This document shows positions 45,861-56,085 of a DNA stretch of 64,000 nucleotides, piece after piece. The stretch is from assembly GCF_900155935.1 (NCBI RefSeq), contig NZ_FTLW01000003.1, positions 186,001 through 250,000 on the forward strand, written 5' to 3'. The notes beneath the pieces are model-generated. The model was not told the DNA's origin and ran no database searches. It saw only the letters and a program-made list of their open reading frames with translations. The position numbers and the translations under genes are program-made. Each line of letters starts with the position of its first letter. Positions within the stretch are counted from its first letter, which is position 1. This DNA comes from Solilutibacter tolerans (lineage in GTDB: Bacteria; Pseudomonadota; Gammaproteobacteria; Xanthomonadales; Xanthomonadaceae).

Positions 45861-46064
45861 TTACTGCACCAGGAATGTGATCTTGAGGTTGACGCGCCAC
45901 TCCTTGACGCTGCCATCGGGGCCGCAGACCACTTTGATCTCGTTGACCCAGGCGCCCTGGATGCCCTTGACCGTCTCGGAGGTCTTGGCCAGGCCCTTTT
46001 TCACTGCGTCTTCCATGCTGGTGGCCGATGCGGCATTGACTTCAATGATTTTTGCGACTGACAT
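45861..46064 (-). CDS. Dodecin, flavin-binding protein
   Basis: The 67-residue protein has the dodecin pattern: SVAKIIEVNAAS, SMEDAVKKGLAKT near 17-29, GIQGAWV near 34-40 and WRVNLKITF near 56-64. Dodecins form hollow dodecamers that store riboflavin or FMN. The ATG follows AGGAG with an eight-base gap. It is divergent from aroK and lies upstream of pdxH, an FMN enzyme, a suggestive but unproven pairing. Confidence 0.94.
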   Translation of the reverse strand: MSVAKIIEVNAASATSMEDAVKKGLAKTSETVKGIQGAWVNEIKVVCGPDGSVKEWRVNLKITFLVQ

Positions 46065-46146
46065 GCGGGTTTTCTCCTGGTTTGACGGCCCAATGCCGTG
46101 TGCCGAGCATGGCAGCCCGTGTGTTAATTCCCTGTACGATTGGCGT

Positions 46147-46683
46147 ATGGATACCGCCGCCAACTTGGTGCTGGTCGGGCCGATGGGCGCAGGGAAATCC
46201 TCGATCGGCAAGCGGCTTGCACAAGCACTCTCACTGGAATTCGTCGATGCGGACCGCGTGCTGGAAGCGCGTACGGGTGCCAGCGTTGCCGACATCTTCG
46301 TCTGCGAGGGCGAGGCCGGATTTCGGCGTCGGGAGTCCGCATTGCTGCAGGAATTGCTGGCTGGCCAAGGTCAGCTGATCGCGACTGGCGGCGGCGTGGT
46401 GCTGTCCGATGCCAACCGCGCCCTGTTGTCGCGCGATGCCTTTGTGGTGCATCTCGATGTCAGCGTGACCGAGCAACTCAGGCGCCTCGCACGCGATCGC
46501 ACCCGCCCGCTCCTGCAACGCGATGATCGCGAGGAGGTGCTGCATGTCATGGCCACCGATCGTGCCCCCCTGTATGCCGAAGTCGCCGATTTGCATCTCG
46601 ACACCGATGGCTGCACGCCTGACCAAGCCTGCCGCATGTTGCTGCCCTGTATCCAGAACGCTTGGCGCGGGGTGGCTGCATGA
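46147..46683 (+). CDS. aroK: Shikimate kinase
   Basis: The 178-residue P-loop kinase has Walker [10 protein letters not shown] at residues 11-19, the shikimate-binding [11 protein letters not shown] near 34, FRRRESALL near 61, and GGGVV near 79. It phosphorylates shikimate in the chorismate pathway. The ATG at 46147 is the family start; longer in-frame reading upstream overlaps the dodecin gene region. It overlaps aroB by four bases (ATGA), the conserved aroK-aroB pair. No pilMNOPQ genes precede it here, unlike many gammaproteobacteria. Confidence 0.97.
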   Translation: MDTAANLVLVGPMGAGKSSIGKRLAQALSLEFVDADRVLEARTGASVADIFVCEGEAGFRRRESALLQELLAGQGQLIATGGGVVLSDANRALLSRDAFVVHLDVSVTEQLRRLARDRTRPLLQRDDREEVLHVMATDRAPLYAEVADLHLDTDGCTPDQACRMLLPCIQNAWRGVAA

Positions 46684-47765
46684 AGCTGGATACCACGGTT
46701 GATGTGGGTGGGCCTTCGCCGTATCGCATCGATATCGGCAGCGGTTTGTTGGGCGATGCTGCGTGCGTGAGCGCGCAATGGCGTGGGCGACACGCGCTGA
46801 TCGTCAGCGATACGCACGTTGCACCGCTTTACAGCGAGCGGTTGCAAAGCGCGCTTCGCATAGCGAAGCCGAGTTGCAACATCAACACCCATGTCATCGA
46901 GGCGGGTGAGGCATCGAAGACACTCGCCAACTTCGCTGCCGTCATCGACACTCTCGCGGTGCAAGGCGCGACCCGCGATGTCTGCGTATTCGCACTTGGT
47001 GGTGGCGTGGTGGGGGATCTAGCAGGATTCGTCGCGGCCAGCTGGATGCGCGGCATCGATTGCGTGCAACTACCGACGTCACTCTTGGCGATGGTGGACT
47101 CCTCGGTCGGCGGCAAAACTGCAGTTGACATTCCGGCGGGCAAGAATCTGGTCGGCGCCTTTCATTTGCCGCGCGCGGTCGTCATCGACACAGCGACACT
47201 GGCCACGCTCCCCGCCCGCGAATTGCACGCGGGTTTAGCGGAGGTGGTGAAGTACGGCGCCATCTTCGACCCTGGCTTCATTGCTTGGCTGGAAACGAAT
47301 GCAGACGCATTGCTCGCGCTCGACGACGCAGCCATCGCCCATGCCATCGCCGCCAGCTGCCGCTACAAGGCGGCCGTAGTCGAGCGCGACCCGTTCGAGA
47401 AAGGCGAGCGCGCTCTGCTCAATTTCGGCCACACCTTCGCCCATGCCATCGAAACCGAACAGGGCTACGGCGGCTTGGTTCATGGGGAGGCCGTGGCAAT
47501 CGGCATGGTGCTGGCTGCGCGCCTGTCCGCCCGACTTGGCCTGTCCAGTGACAAGGATGCCGCGCGCCTCCAGGCTTTACTTGAACGCTTCGGGTTACCC
47601 GTGAGCATCCCCGCCGAGCTCAGCGCCGATGCACTTATTACGCGGATGCGACTGGATAAAAAGAATGATGCCAACGGCCTGCGACTGGTCCTATGGGACG
47701 GCATGGGCCGTGCGCGCGTAGTCCCCGGTGTGCCAGAGGACGCCGTCGGCCACGTGCTGGGTTGA
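46680..47765 (+). CDS. aroB: 3-dehydroquinate synthase
   Basis: The 361-residue NAD-dependent enzyme has [14 protein letters not shown] near residue 105, [16 protein letters not shown] near 130, KNLVGAF near 152, and the zinc-site [11 protein letters not shown] near 245. It makes 3-dehydroquinate from DAHP. It starts within the aroK stop (ATGA), so it is translationally coupled. Confidence 0.97.
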   Translation: MKLDTTVDVGGPSPYRIDIGSGLLGDAACVSAQWRGRHALIVSDTHVAPLYSERLQSALRIAKPSCNINTHVIEAGEASKTLANFAAVIDTLAVQGATRDVCVFALGGGVVGDLAGFVAASWMRGIDCVQLPTSLLAMVDSSVGGKTAVDIPAGKNLVGAFHLPRAVVIDTATLATLPARELHAGLAEVVKYGAIFDPGFIAWLETNADALLALDDAAIAHAIAASCRYKAAVVERDPFEKGERALLNFGHTFAHAIETEQGYGGLVHGEAVAIGMVLAARLSARLGLSSDKDAARLQALLERFGLPVSIPAELSADALITRMRLDKKNDANGLRLVLWDGMGRARVVPGVPEDAVGHVLG

Positions 47766-47810
47766 TCCATCTCAACGGTCTGAATACGGCCCGGGCGCTA
47801 CAATTTCCCC

Positions 47811-48065
47811 ATGCGCCTGCTGCTGCAACAACGGCCTGACGGCCGCGAAGCGCCCCGCTTCGTCCAGCTTACCTTGCAACCGGACCTGTTCGGTGGTTGG
47901 GTATTGCTGCGCGAAACCGGACAAACCGGCAGCCGCAGCACTTTGCGTCGTGAGCAATACATGGACCAATCCAGCGCACTCGCCGCGCTGGAAAAAGCCC
48001 GCGACGCGCAATTGAAGAAAGGCTTCCAACTGATGTTCGCGCAGGGCGCGGACCTTCCACGCTAA
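47811..48065 (+). CDS. Small WGR-domain protein
   Basis: The 84-residue protein is little more than a WGR-type domain: [20 protein letters not shown] near residues 22-41, then basic residues, [14 protein letters not shown] near 50 and a helical end. The Trp-Gly-Arg core reads ETGQTG here, so the eponymous WGR triplet is altered. WGR domains bind nucleic acids in PARPs and some bacterial proteins. It sits between aroB and hemE, ten bases before hemE, so probably shares their transcript. Function is unknown. Confidence 0.78.
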   Translation: MRLLLQQRPDGREAPRFVQLTLQPDLFGGWVLLRETGQTGSRSTLRREQYMDQSSALAALEKARDAQLKKGFQLMFAQGADLPR

Positions 48066-48075
48066 CGGGATCAAC

Positions 48076-49143
48076 ATGACACTGAAGAACGATCGCTTCC
48101 TGCGCGCATTGCGCCGCGAACCCGTGGACTACACGCCGGTGTGGTTGATGCGCCAAGCCGGGCGTTATCTGCCGGAGTATCGTGAGACACGCAAGGCCGC
48201 TGGCAGTTTTCTTGCCATGGCCAAGAACCCGGAGATCGCCTGCGAAGTGACGCTGCAGCCGCTGCGTCGTTTCCCGTTGGACGCCGCGATCCTGTTCTCC
48301 GACATCCTCACTGTGCCGGATGCGATGGGCTTGGGCCTGTATTTCGTCGAAGGCGAAGGCCCCAAGTTCGAGCGCCCAGTCCGCACCGAAGCCGACATCG
48401 CAAAACTTGCGGTTCCGGACATGGAAACCGAACTCGGCTACGTGATGGATGCGGTGCGCACCATTCGCCGTGAACTGGATGGCTCGGTGCCGCTGATCGG
48501 TTTCTCGGGCAGCCCGTGGACGCTCGCCTGCTACATGATCGAAGGCGGCGGCAGCAAGGATTTCAGCAAGATCAAGGCGATGGCGTATAGCCAGCCCGCG
48601 CTGTTGCACAAATTGCTTGGTGTCGTGACCGATGCTGTCATCGCTTACCTATCGGCACAGCGGCTGGCCGGTGCACAAGCGCTGCAAGTGTTCGACACCT
48701 GGGGCGGCGTGTTGTCGCCCGCGCTGTATCGCGACTTCTCCCTGCGTTACCTGCAGCGCATCGCCAAGGAACTCAAACGCGGCGAAGGCGCACAGCGCAC
48801 GTCACTGATCCTGTTCGGCAAGGGCAACGGGCCGTACCTGGACCAACTCGCCAACAGCGGCGCGGAAGGCGTTGGCGTGGATTGGACAGTGTCGCTGGAA
48901 GACGCCGTATGGCGCACCAAGGGCAAGGTCGCCCTGCAAGGCAACTTGGATCCCACCACGCTCTACGCCAGCCCTGATGCGATTCGCGAGCAAGTGCGCG
49001 AATCATTGGACAGCTACGCGCACGGCAATGGCGGCTCACGCGAAGGGCACGTCTTCAACCTGGGCCACGGCATGTCGCCCGACATGAATCCCGAGCACGT
49101 CGCGGTAGTGGTGGACGAAGTCCACACCTACAGCAAGCGCTGA
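48076..49143 (+). CDS. hemE: Uroporphyrinogen III decarboxylase
   Basis: The 355-residue TIM-barrel enzyme makes coproporphyrinogen III in heme synthesis. The two signature stretches are present: [17 protein letters not shown] near residue 20-36 and [17 protein letters not shown] near 142. Catalytic Asp in [12 protein letters not shown] near 75 is intact. It starts ten bases after the WGR gene. The stop is one base from the convergent hybrid kinase stop. Confidence 0.97.
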   Translation: MTLKNDRFLRALRREPVDYTPVWLMRQAGRYLPEYRETRKAAGSFLAMAKNPEIACEVTLQPLRRFPLDAAILFSDILTVPDAMGLGLYFVEGEGPKFERPVRTEADIAKLAVPDMETELGYVMDAVRTIRRELDGSVPLIGFSGSPWTLACYMIEGGGSKDFSKIKAMAYSQPALLHKLLGVVTDAVIAYLSAQRLAGAQALQVFDTWGGVLSPALYRDFSLRYLQRIAKELKRGEGAQRTSLILFGKGNGPYLDQLANSGAEGVGVDWTVSLEDAVWRTKGKVALQGNLDPTTLYASPDAIREQVRESLDSYAHGNGGSREGHVFNLGHGMSPDMNPEHVAVVVDEVHTYSKR

Positions 49144-49144
49144 C

Positions 49145-52100
49145 TCAAACGCCGCCTTTGGCTCGGGCGGCTTTGGCCTGAAGCAATCCGTTGGCCAGCA
49201 TCTCAGCAGTCACCGGCTTGCGCAGGAAGGCATCGAATCCTGCCGCTCGTGACATCGGCTCGGCATCGGCATCGGCGCGCGCGGTCACGGCCAGCAATGG
49301 CCCGTTGAAGCCACCCAATCGCAGTTGCCGAGCCAAGGCGAAGCCATCCATGCCTGGCAGGTCCAGATCCAACAATGCGGCATCGAAACGTGTCGATGCC
49401 ACTTCGGCCAATGCCGCCAAACCATGAGGTGCGTGCCGAACGTCATGCCCTTGCGTGCGCAACAGGCCTGCTACGACTTCGGCCACGGTGACATCGTCCT
49501 CCACCAGCAATAGATGGAGCACATCGCTTGCCGGGTTCGACGTCGAATGGGCTGGAGCGATTGGCAACTCCGCCGCCTTCAGTGGCAGATCCACGGTGAA
49601 TCGCGCACCTGCGCCTGGAGCGCTTTCCAAATCAATGCGCCCGCCCATCACCGCCGATAGTTCCTGGCTGATCGCCAGGCCCAAGCCGCTGCCGCCGTAA
49701 CGCGCATTGGTGCGCGCGCCTTCGGCCTGCTCGAATCGGCGGAACAGGCGCTGGCGTTGTTCTTCATTCAATCCCGGGCCGGTGTCATGGATGACGAAAC
49801 GCACGCCCTCACCCTCCAGCGGCAACAGCGCCAACCCGACTTCGCCATGCTCGGTGAACTTGATCGCGTTGCCCAGCAAGTTGAGCAGGATCTGTTCGAC
49901 CCGGGTGCGATCACCGATGAATCCACGCGGCAATCCCGAGGCGCATTGCAAAGTAAATCGAAGCTGCTTTCGTTCCGCCAATGGCGCCATCAACTCAACC
50001 ACTTCGTCCACCAAAGCCTGCAGATCGAAGGGCTCTTCCGACAACACCAATTTGTCGGCCTCTATTCGCGCAAGATCCAAAGCATCATTGACCAAGCGCA
50101 GCAAGTGCTTGCCTGCGCGGTGAATGGCATGGACCTGGCCCTGCTGCCGATCATCCAATTTCGATGACTGCAGCAATTCGGCCATACCCAAAACGCCGGT
50201 CATGGGTGTGCGGATTTCATGGCCAAGCGTGGCCAGGAATCGTGTTTTTGCCTCCGAGGCTTGCTCAGCCATCGCGCGCTGCTGCTCTGCCAGGCGCAGT
50301 GCGTGGTTGCGATTCAAGCGACGACGATAATCCAGTGCCAACAATGCCAGCACGCCGACAAGTAGCAGGGCGCCAAAAAACAACGCCGGCAAGGTGCGCC
50401 ACCACGGCGGCCGCACAGCGAATTCCAGCACCTGCTCTTTCGCCGCATTGCCCGCCGCATCGGTGGCACGCATACGCAATCGATAGTGTCCCGGCCCCAG
50501 CCCGCTGAACACACGCTCGCCCTGGGCACCCTGCTCTATCCAATTGCTGTCGAAGCCCTCCAACCGGCTCCAGTAACGCGTTCCGCTGGGATCATCGAAC
50601 GCAAGCAAATGACCGGTCAGGCGGAATTCGCGATCATCCGGCCCGAATGACAAGGTCTCGGTGATGGGCTGCGATACCCATGCGCCATCACGACGCACAT
50701 CAATACCGTCGATACGCAGCGTCGGCACGTTCGCCGGCAGGTCTGGATAGCGCGTGTCGATGAGCACCACGCTGCCATCGCGCGCGGGGACGCCGAGCAT
50801 GCCCTCCGGCGTCAGGCTAAGCGCGCGATCGGCGAACTCCTGGCTGGACAAGCCATGCTGGATGCCGATGCGATCCAGATGTCGCCGCAGCGGATTCCAG
50901 CGATATATGCCTCGCTGGCTGGACAACCACACACGACCACGCGTATCCACTTGCAACCCGCCCGCTTGCAGCGAAGGCAGTTGCTGACCGGTCGGCACAC
51001 GATCGGCTTCCCGCCACGAGTCGTCGCCGCCACGGTGATGCCGAGTCAGGCCATCCAATCGATACAACCAGATGTCATCGCGTCCAGCGAAACCGAACGC
51101 AAACACGCGCGAGCCCGCAAGGCCAGCAGGCACGACCAATTTGCCGCGACGGGTGTCCAACCAGCCCATGCCGAAACTACCGGCCAACCACAAACGACCA
51201 TCAGGCCCACTGCGCATGTCTTCGATATCGCCATCGCCGATGCCGACATCGGCCATGCTGATGCGACGTAACACCTTGCCGCTGACGATGTCGCGCTGCT
51301 CAAACCCGACATCTGACATGCCAGCCCACAACGTGTTGTCGCCAGGGACTGCGAAGAAATCGTATTGCGCGTCCTGCAAATCGTCCGGGTTCTCACCTGG
51401 CTGCCAATCGTCCAGGCGGCCGTCGCGTCCGATTCGCCACAGGCCGGTCCGTCCGTAGAAAATCCACACCTGACCCAGCCTGTCCTCAATCATCGTCATC
51501 GGCTTGCTGGCCGGTAATTGCTCGCGGATGTCCTCGCCAATGCGCTCCACGACACCGCTCGCACTCACCCGCTCCACATGTCCATCGACCGCGGCCAACC
51601 ACATGCCACCAGCACGGGCTGGAGCCGTGACCCGGTACGTGCTGCCCATCAAGCCGGTGCCATCGACACGCTTGCGCAGCTGGGCAATGGCGCGCCAGTC
51701 CGCACGCAAATAGCCCAACCCAATACCGGGTAGCGCGACCCATAGCCCGCCATCCGGCTGGCGCATGAGCGCCTGCACCGTGCCAGGCTGGTATGGCGGC
51801 TCGGTCGAGATGGGTTCGGGAATCGCGCTGTCATTCGCCACGCGCCATACCTGCCGCTGACTGCCCACCCACAGGGCACCATCACTGCCGATGGCCAGCC
51901 CGGTCGCCGCGTTGGGTCTTTCGAACATGTCGGCATAAGGCAGTCTTGACCACTGCCCATTGGCTTCGCGCCTAAAGATCCCTCCGGAAGTACCGACCCA
52001 GACCCGCCGACCATCCACCAGCACCGAATAGATCACCGGCATCGCGTCTTCACCCGGCAATGGTTCGCTGCGGACTCGCCCCTTCTCGAGCACAGCAAGA

Positions 52101-52699
52101 CCACTGAAGGTCGCGATCCACAGCCGCCCTTTTTCATCGGTATCCAGGTTGATCACGGTGTCCGATGGCAAGCCGTCGATCCGCTCAGGCACCCATGTCG
52201 ATGGATCTCCGGCCAGCGACATCCGATACAAGCCGGCATCCCCCGTGCCAAACCACAGCATGTCGCCGCGGCTGGCAATGGCGAAGATGTCGTCGCTACC
52301 CAGCTGCGGATGGGTAGCGCGACGCCAATGGCGAAAGCCGTCCCTCCGGCCATCCAGCATGCTGAGCCCACCAAATTCACTGGAAGCCCAAACGCGATCG
52401 CCTGCATCCACGTGCAAGACCTGTACCCAGTTGCCGGTCAGCGAGCGCGGATCATTGGCCTGATGTCGCCATACACGAAAGCCATTGCCGTCATAGCGGG
52501 CCAGACCATCGGTGCTGGCGATCCAGATGAATCCGGCACTATCCCGATCGATGGCATTGACTGTACTGGTCGGCATCCCGTCCCTGGGCCCGAGCACGCG
52601 CAGGTGCGGACTCTCGGGCACTTGCGCGCGCAAGCCCGCCAGCGGCCCCAGGGCAGATAGCATCAACAAAGCCGCCACGATCCATCGTCGCATCATCAT
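49145..52699 (-). CDS. Hybrid sensor kinase with two-component propeller sensor (HTCS-like)
   Basis: The 1184-residue protein has a signal peptide (about residues 1-26), a long periplasmic region of repeated WxA/WxG propeller motifs (about 30-690, e.g. GFIWIAS, GRLWIAT, GALWVGS), a Y_Y_Y-type domain to about 765 and a membrane segment near 767-790. The cytoplasmic part has an H-box GHEIRTPMTG with His near 828, an ATPase, and a C-terminal receiver (LLDLDLPGMDG). It resembles sugar- and polymer-sensing hybrid kinases, but without their usual AraC-type output domain. Three tandem ATGs begin at 52699; AAGGGG best fits the third. No partner regulator is adjacent. Confidence 0.92.
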   Translation of the reverse strand: MMMRRWIVAALLMLSALGPLAGLRAQVPESPHLRVLGPRDGMPTSTVNAIDRDSAGFIWIASTDGLARYDGNGFRVWRHQANDPRSLTGNWVQVLHVDAGDRVWASSEFGGLSMLDGRRDGFRHWRRATHPQLGSDDIFAIASRGDMLWFGTGDAGLYRMSLAGDPSTWVPERIDGLPSDTVINLDTDEKGRLWIATFSGLAVLEKGRVRSEPLPGEDAMPVIYSVLVDGRRVWVGTSGGIFRREANGQWSRLPYADMFERPNAATGLAIGSDGALWVGSQRQVWRVANDSAIPEPISTEPPYQPGTVQALMRQPDGGLWVALPGIGLGYLRADWRAIAQLRKRVDGTGLMGSTYRVTAPARAGGMWLAAVDGHVERVSASGVVERIGEDIREQLPASKPMTMIEDRLGQVWIFYGRTGLWRIGRDGRLDDWQPGENPDDLQDAQYDFFAVPGDNTLWAGMSDVGFEQRDIVSGKVLRRISMADVGIGDGDIEDMRSGPDGRLWLAGSFGMGWLDTRRGKLVVPAGLAGSRVFAFGFAGRDDIWLYRLDGLTRHHRGGDDSWREADRVPTGQQLPSLQAGGLQVDTRGRVWLSSQRGIYRWNPLRRHLDRIGIQHGLSSQEFADRALSLTPEGMLGVPARDGSVVLIDTRYPDLPANVPTLRIDGIDVRRDGAWVSQPITETLSFGPDDREFRLTGHLLAFDDPSGTRYWSRLEGFDSNWIEQGAQGERVFSGLGPGHYRLRMRATDAAGNAAKEQVLEFAVRPPWWRTLPALFFGALLLVGVLALLALDYRRRLNRNHALRLAEQQRAMAEQASEAKTRFLATLGHEIRTPMTGVLGMAELLQSSKLDDRQQGQVHAIHRAGKHLLRLVNDALDLARIEADKLVLSEEPFDLQALVDEVVELMAPLAERKQLRFTLQCASGLPRGFIGDRTRVEQILLNLLGNAIKFTEHGEVGLALLPLEGEGVRFVIHDTGPGLNEEQRQRLFRRFEQAEGARTNARYGGSGLGLAISQELSAVMGGRIDLESAPGAGARFTVDLPLKAAELPIAPAHSTSNPASDVLHLLLVEDDVTVAEVVAGLLRTQGHDVRHAPHGLAALAEVASTRFDAALLDLDLPGMDGFALARQLRLGGFNGPLLAVTARADADAEPMSRAAGFDAFLRKPVTAEMLANGLLQAKAARAKGGV

Positions 52700-52800
52700 T
52701 CCCCTTTCCCCAAGCCGATGCTGGGCCGATGCGAGCGTCAACGCAAGACCGGGCGCAGCGTTGCAGCTTAGAATCCAGCCACCGACTCCGGGGACAGCCT

Positions 52801-53364
52801 ATGAGCCCTCGCAATTCCGCTACCCAGTGGGGCAGCCTCAGCAAGACCTTTCATTGGCTCATCGTGCTACTGCTGATTGGCCAGGGCATCCTGGGCTTGA
52901 CGATGGGGGACTTCCCGCGCGAAACCCGCGTCGAGCTCATCGGCCTGCACAAATCGATCGGCATCACGATCCTGATGTTAGCCATCGCCCGTTTGCTTTG
53001 GACCTTATTTAGCGGGCGGCCCAGCCCCGCGCCTGGAGTGACACCCTTGCAGCACAAACTGGCCATGGCAGGCCATGTCTTGCTGTATGTCCTGCTGTTC
53101 GCGCTGCCGATCAGTGGCTGGCTGCTGACGTCCTACGCCGACCGCCCCAGCTCATGGTTTGGCCTGTTTGAATTGCCGCGTCTGGTCGGTGAGAACCACG
53201 ACCTGCACGAGATGCTCGAGGAACGCCATGAGCAATTGTTCTGGTTGTTGACGCTGGTGGCCGTCGGCCATGCAGGTGCGGCCGTCTACCATCACTTGTT
53301 CCAGCGCGATGCCACCTTGTCTCGCATGTTGCCCAAAGGGTGGTTGCGCGACCCACGCAGCTGA
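52801..53364 (+). CDS. Cytochrome b561
   Basis: The 187-residue protein has four membrane helices and heme-ligand histidines at the usual places: KTFHW near residue 18, GLHKSIG near 49, AGHVLLY near 91 and VGHAGA near 155. It is a di-heme inner-membrane electron carrier of the bacterial b561 family, which includes superoxide:ubiquinone oxidoreductase CybB. The ATG at 52801 leads into the first helix; longer reading upstream is not b561-like. The next gene, on the other strand, ends immediately after its stop. Confidence 0.93.
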   Translation: MSPRNSATQWGSLSKTFHWLIVLLLIGQGILGLTMGDFPRETRVELIGLHKSIGITILMLAIARLLWTLFSGRPSPAPGVTPLQHKLAMAGHVLLYVLLFALPISGWLLTSYADRPSSWFGLFELPRLVGENHDLHEMLEERHEQLFWLLTLVAVGHAGAAVYHHLFQRDATLSRMLPKGWLRDPRS

Positions 53365-53586
53365 TCAGAGCAAGGCACGCACCGCCGCCGCATCGAACGG
53401 CCAATCCAGTTCGATGTCGCGGGCATCATCCCGCAGCACCGGCACGCGCAGACCGTAGCGCGCCTCCAGCGTTGGGGCGTCCTCGATGAACACACTATCG
53501 AAGTCCGGCGTACGGGCTTCGGCCATCACGGCCAATGCCTGATCGCACAAATGGCAGTGATCGCGCTGAAAAAGAATGAGAGCCAT
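53365..53586 (-). CDS. Glutaredoxin-like (DUF836) protein
   Basis: The 73-residue thioredoxin-fold protein has a CHLC motif near residue 12 and the cis-Pro region VPVL near 49. DUF836 members are probably small redox proteins with unknown partners. The ATG at 53586 is preferred because relatives start just before the first strand (ALILFQRD); an in-frame TTG 27 bases upstream is possible. It abuts cytochrome b561 tail to tail with no gap. Confidence 0.88.
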   Translation of the reverse strand: MALILFQRDHCHLCDQALAVMAEARTPDFDSVFIEDAPTLEARYGLRVPVLRDDARDIELDWPFDAAAVRALL

Positions 53587-53652
53587 GCGGGGGCGTTGGT
53601 TGCTGTCGATCAATGCTGCCTAGAATAGCGGTTCATCCCGTGGAATCCGCGC

Positions 53653-55035
53653 ATGGCTGTCAGCGTCTTCGACCTCTACAAGATCGGCATTGGCCCCAGC
53701 TCCTCGCATACGGTGGGGCCGATGCGCGCGGCTGCGCGCTTCGTCGAGCACCATTTGAAAGAAGCCGGCCGGCTGAATGAAGTCGCGCGCCTCCGTGCGG
53801 AAGTCTTCGGCTCACTCGCGCTGACCGGTCGCGGCCACGGCACCGACAAGGCCGTGTTGATGGGGCTGGAAGGCCATTGGCCGAACTTGATCGATCCGGA
53901 CATCATCCCTGATGCCCTTGAGCGCATCCGCTCATCGAAGAAAATTCGACTGCATGGCGAACGCGAGATCGGCTTCAACGAGAAGACCGACCTCATCATG
54001 AACAAGCGCCAGAAGCTACCCTTCCACACCAATGGCATGCGCTTCGCTGCGTTCGATGCCGAAGGCAACGAGATCGCCACCCGTGACTATTACTCGGTCG
54101 GCGGCGGCTTCGTGGTCAATCAGGACGAAGCGGCGGAAGATCGCATCGTCGCCGATACCACGCCGGTCGCGCATCCTTTCCATAGTGGCGATGAGCTCTT
54201 GGCGCGCGCAAGGGAAACTGGCCTGTCGATCTCGCAGTTGATGCTGGAAAACGAACGCGCGTGGCGCAGCGACGAAGAGACGCTGGCTGAGCTGCGCGAG
54301 ATATGGGCAGCGATGAGTGGCTGCGTGGCACGCGGCATTCGCGAAGCTGGCACCTTGCCGGGTGGCTTGCATGTGGGACGCCGCGCACCTGCATTGTTTG
54401 CGGAGTTGTCATCGAAACCCGAGGCCGCGATGCGCGACCCCCTGACCGTGCTGGATTGGGTCAACCTGTACGCACTCGCAGTGAACGAGGAGAACGCTGC
54501 CGGTGGACGCGTCGTCACCGCACCGACCAATGGCGCCGCTGGCATCATCCCGGCGGTCGGTCATTACTACGAACGCTTCATTCCCGGTGCGAGCGAACAA
54601 GGCATCTTCGACTACCTGCTTACCGCAGCTGCGGTCGGCATCCTCTACAAGGAAAACGCCTCGATCAGCGGCGCCGAAGTCGGCTGCCAAGGCGAAGTAG
54701 GTGTGGCTTGTTCGATGGCCGCAGCCGGTTTGACCGCAGCACTCGGCGGGACGCCATCGCAAATCGAGAACGCGGCGGAGATCGGCATGGAACACAACCT
54801 GGGCCTCACCTGCGATCCGATCGGTGGGCTGGTTCAGATCCCCTGCATCGAACGTAATGCGATGGGCGCAGTCAAGGCAATCAACGCCGCGCGCATGGCG
54901 ATGCGCGGCGACGGCAAGCACAAGGTGAGCCTGGACAAGGTCATCAAGACCATGCGCGACACCGGCCGCGACATGCAAGACAAGTACAAGGAAACCTCAC
55001 GCGGCGGCTTGGCGGTGAACGTGATCGAATGCTGA
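53653..55035 (+). CDS. sdaA: L-serine ammonia-lyase
   Basis: The 460-residue single-chain iron-sulfur dehydratase converts serine to pyruvate and ammonia. It opens with [19 protein letters not shown], the beta-domain signature, and holds cluster cysteines in [16 protein letters not shown] near residue 340 and LTCDPIGG and IPCIERN near 385-400. Length matches SdaA/SdaB. The last 39 bases overlap the end of convergent hom on the other strand. Confidence 0.96.
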   Translation: MAVSVFDLYKIGIGPSSSHTVGPMRAAARFVEHHLKEAGRLNEVARLRAEVFGSLALTGRGHGTDKAVLMGLEGHWPNLIDPDIIPDALERIRSSKKIRLHGEREIGFNEKTDLIMNKRQKLPFHTNGMRFAAFDAEGNEIATRDYYSVGGGFVVNQDEAAEDRIVADTTPVAHPFHSGDELLARARETGLSISQLMLENERAWRSDEETLAELREIWAAMSGCVARGIREAGTLPGGLHVGRRAPALFAELSSKPEAAMRDPLTVLDWVNLYALAVNEENAAGGRVVTAPTNGAAGIIPAVGHYYERFIPGASEQGIFDYLLTAAAVGILYKENASISGAEVGCQGEVGVACSMAAAGLTAALGGTPSQIENAAEIGMEHNLGLTCDPIGGLVQIPCIERNAMGAVKAINAARMAMRGDGKHKVSLDKVIKTMRDTGRDMQDKYKETSRGGLAVNVIEC

Positions 55036-56085
55036 GGATGTCGCGCTGGCAGTAATCCGCAGCACGTCGTCGATGAGCGCAGCCGCGGTGACTTCCGCGC
55101 CCGCACCCGGCCCCTGGATCACCAACGGCTGGTCGCAGTAACGATCCGACCAGATCGCCACGCGGTTGTCTGTGCCAGCGCCTGCTGCCAGCGGATGATC
55201 CGCAGGCAGTGCTTCCAGACCGACCTTGGCTTCGCCATTTTCATAGCGCGCGATGAATTTCAACACTTCGCCATTGCGATAGGCTTCGGCGTAACGAAGG
55301 CGCATTGCTTCGTCGAGATTCGATAACGCCTCATCGAACTCCTTCGCCGACAAGTTGGCGAGTGTTTCCGGCACCAGCGAATCGACTTGCACTCGCGCCG
55401 CATCCAGCGCCACGCCCGCCGCACGCGCGAGGATCACGATCTTCCGGCGCACGTCCTCGCCCGACAGGTCATCGCGTGGATCGGGCTCGGTGTACCCGGC
55501 ATCACGCGCCTCACGCACGAAGCCGGAGAAAGGGCGCTTGCCATCGTAATGGTTGAACAGCCACGCCAGTGAACCAGACAACACGCCGGCAATCGCGCGG
55601 ATATGGTCACCGCCCGCTTGCAACTCACGCAGACTGCGCAGCAATGGCAGCCCTGCCCCGACCGTAGCGCTGTCACCGTACTGGGTGTGCGATGTGGCTG
55701 CAGCCAAACGTATCGCCTGCCAGCGATCGACCGAGGTGCCCTGGCCCAGTTTGCATGCAGTCACCACGTGTGCCCCGCGGCCGAGCCATTCCGCATGGCG
55801 TGCGGCCAGATCCTCGCTGGCGCTGGCATCGACGACGATGTCACCGCGACCAAAGTGCGTACGCGGCAACCATGCAGCATCGCGCGGCGCAGACGATGCG
55901 CGTAAAGCATCCAGCGTTTCATTCGCGGATGCCGCATCGCAATCGCCCCAGCCGCGTGAGTTGGCGATCGCCACCAAAGGCGGCAGCCCGACACCCTTGG
56001 CACGAAGCCGCGCCTGACGCTCGACGAACACGCTGCCCACCGTGCCCGTACCAAGCAGGTACAGCCGAGGCGAAGGATGGCTCAT
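54997..56085 (-). CDS. hom: Homoserine dehydrogenase
   Basis: The 362-residue enzyme reduces aspartate semialdehyde to homoserine. It has the nucleotide-binding LLGTGTVGS at the start, [19 protein letters not shown] near 155, [12 protein letters not shown] near 190 and [14 protein letters not shown] near 215. There is no C-terminal ACT domain and no fused aspartokinase, so direct threonine feedback is less likely. It is the third gene of metX-metB-hom, with its ATG overlapping the metB stop. This puts it under the SAM riboswitch. Its last 39 bases overlap sdaA. Confidence 0.93.
   Translation of the reverse strand: MSHPSPRLYLLGTGTVGSVFVERQARLRAKGVGLPPLVAIANSRGWGDCDAASANETLDALRASSAPRDAAWLPRTHFGRGDIVVDASASEDLAARHAEWLGRGAHVVTACKLGQGTSVDRWQAIRLAAATSHTQYGDSATVGAGLPLLRSLRELQAGGDHIRAIAGVLSGSLAWLFNHYDGKRPFSGFVREARDAGYTEPDPRDDLSGEDVRRKIVILARAAGVALDAARVQVDSLVPETLANLSAKEFDEALSNLDEAMRLRYAEAYRNGEVLKFIARYENGEAKVGLEALPADHPLAAGAGTDNRVAIWSDRYCDQPLVIQGPGAGAEVTAAALIDDVLRITASATSSAFDHVHRQAAA

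Noticed and set aside
32524-49143. Genomic island or prophage in the middle of the window
   Set aside because: Genes are housekeeping, codon use looks uniform, and there are no integrase, transposase, tRNA or attachment-like repeats.
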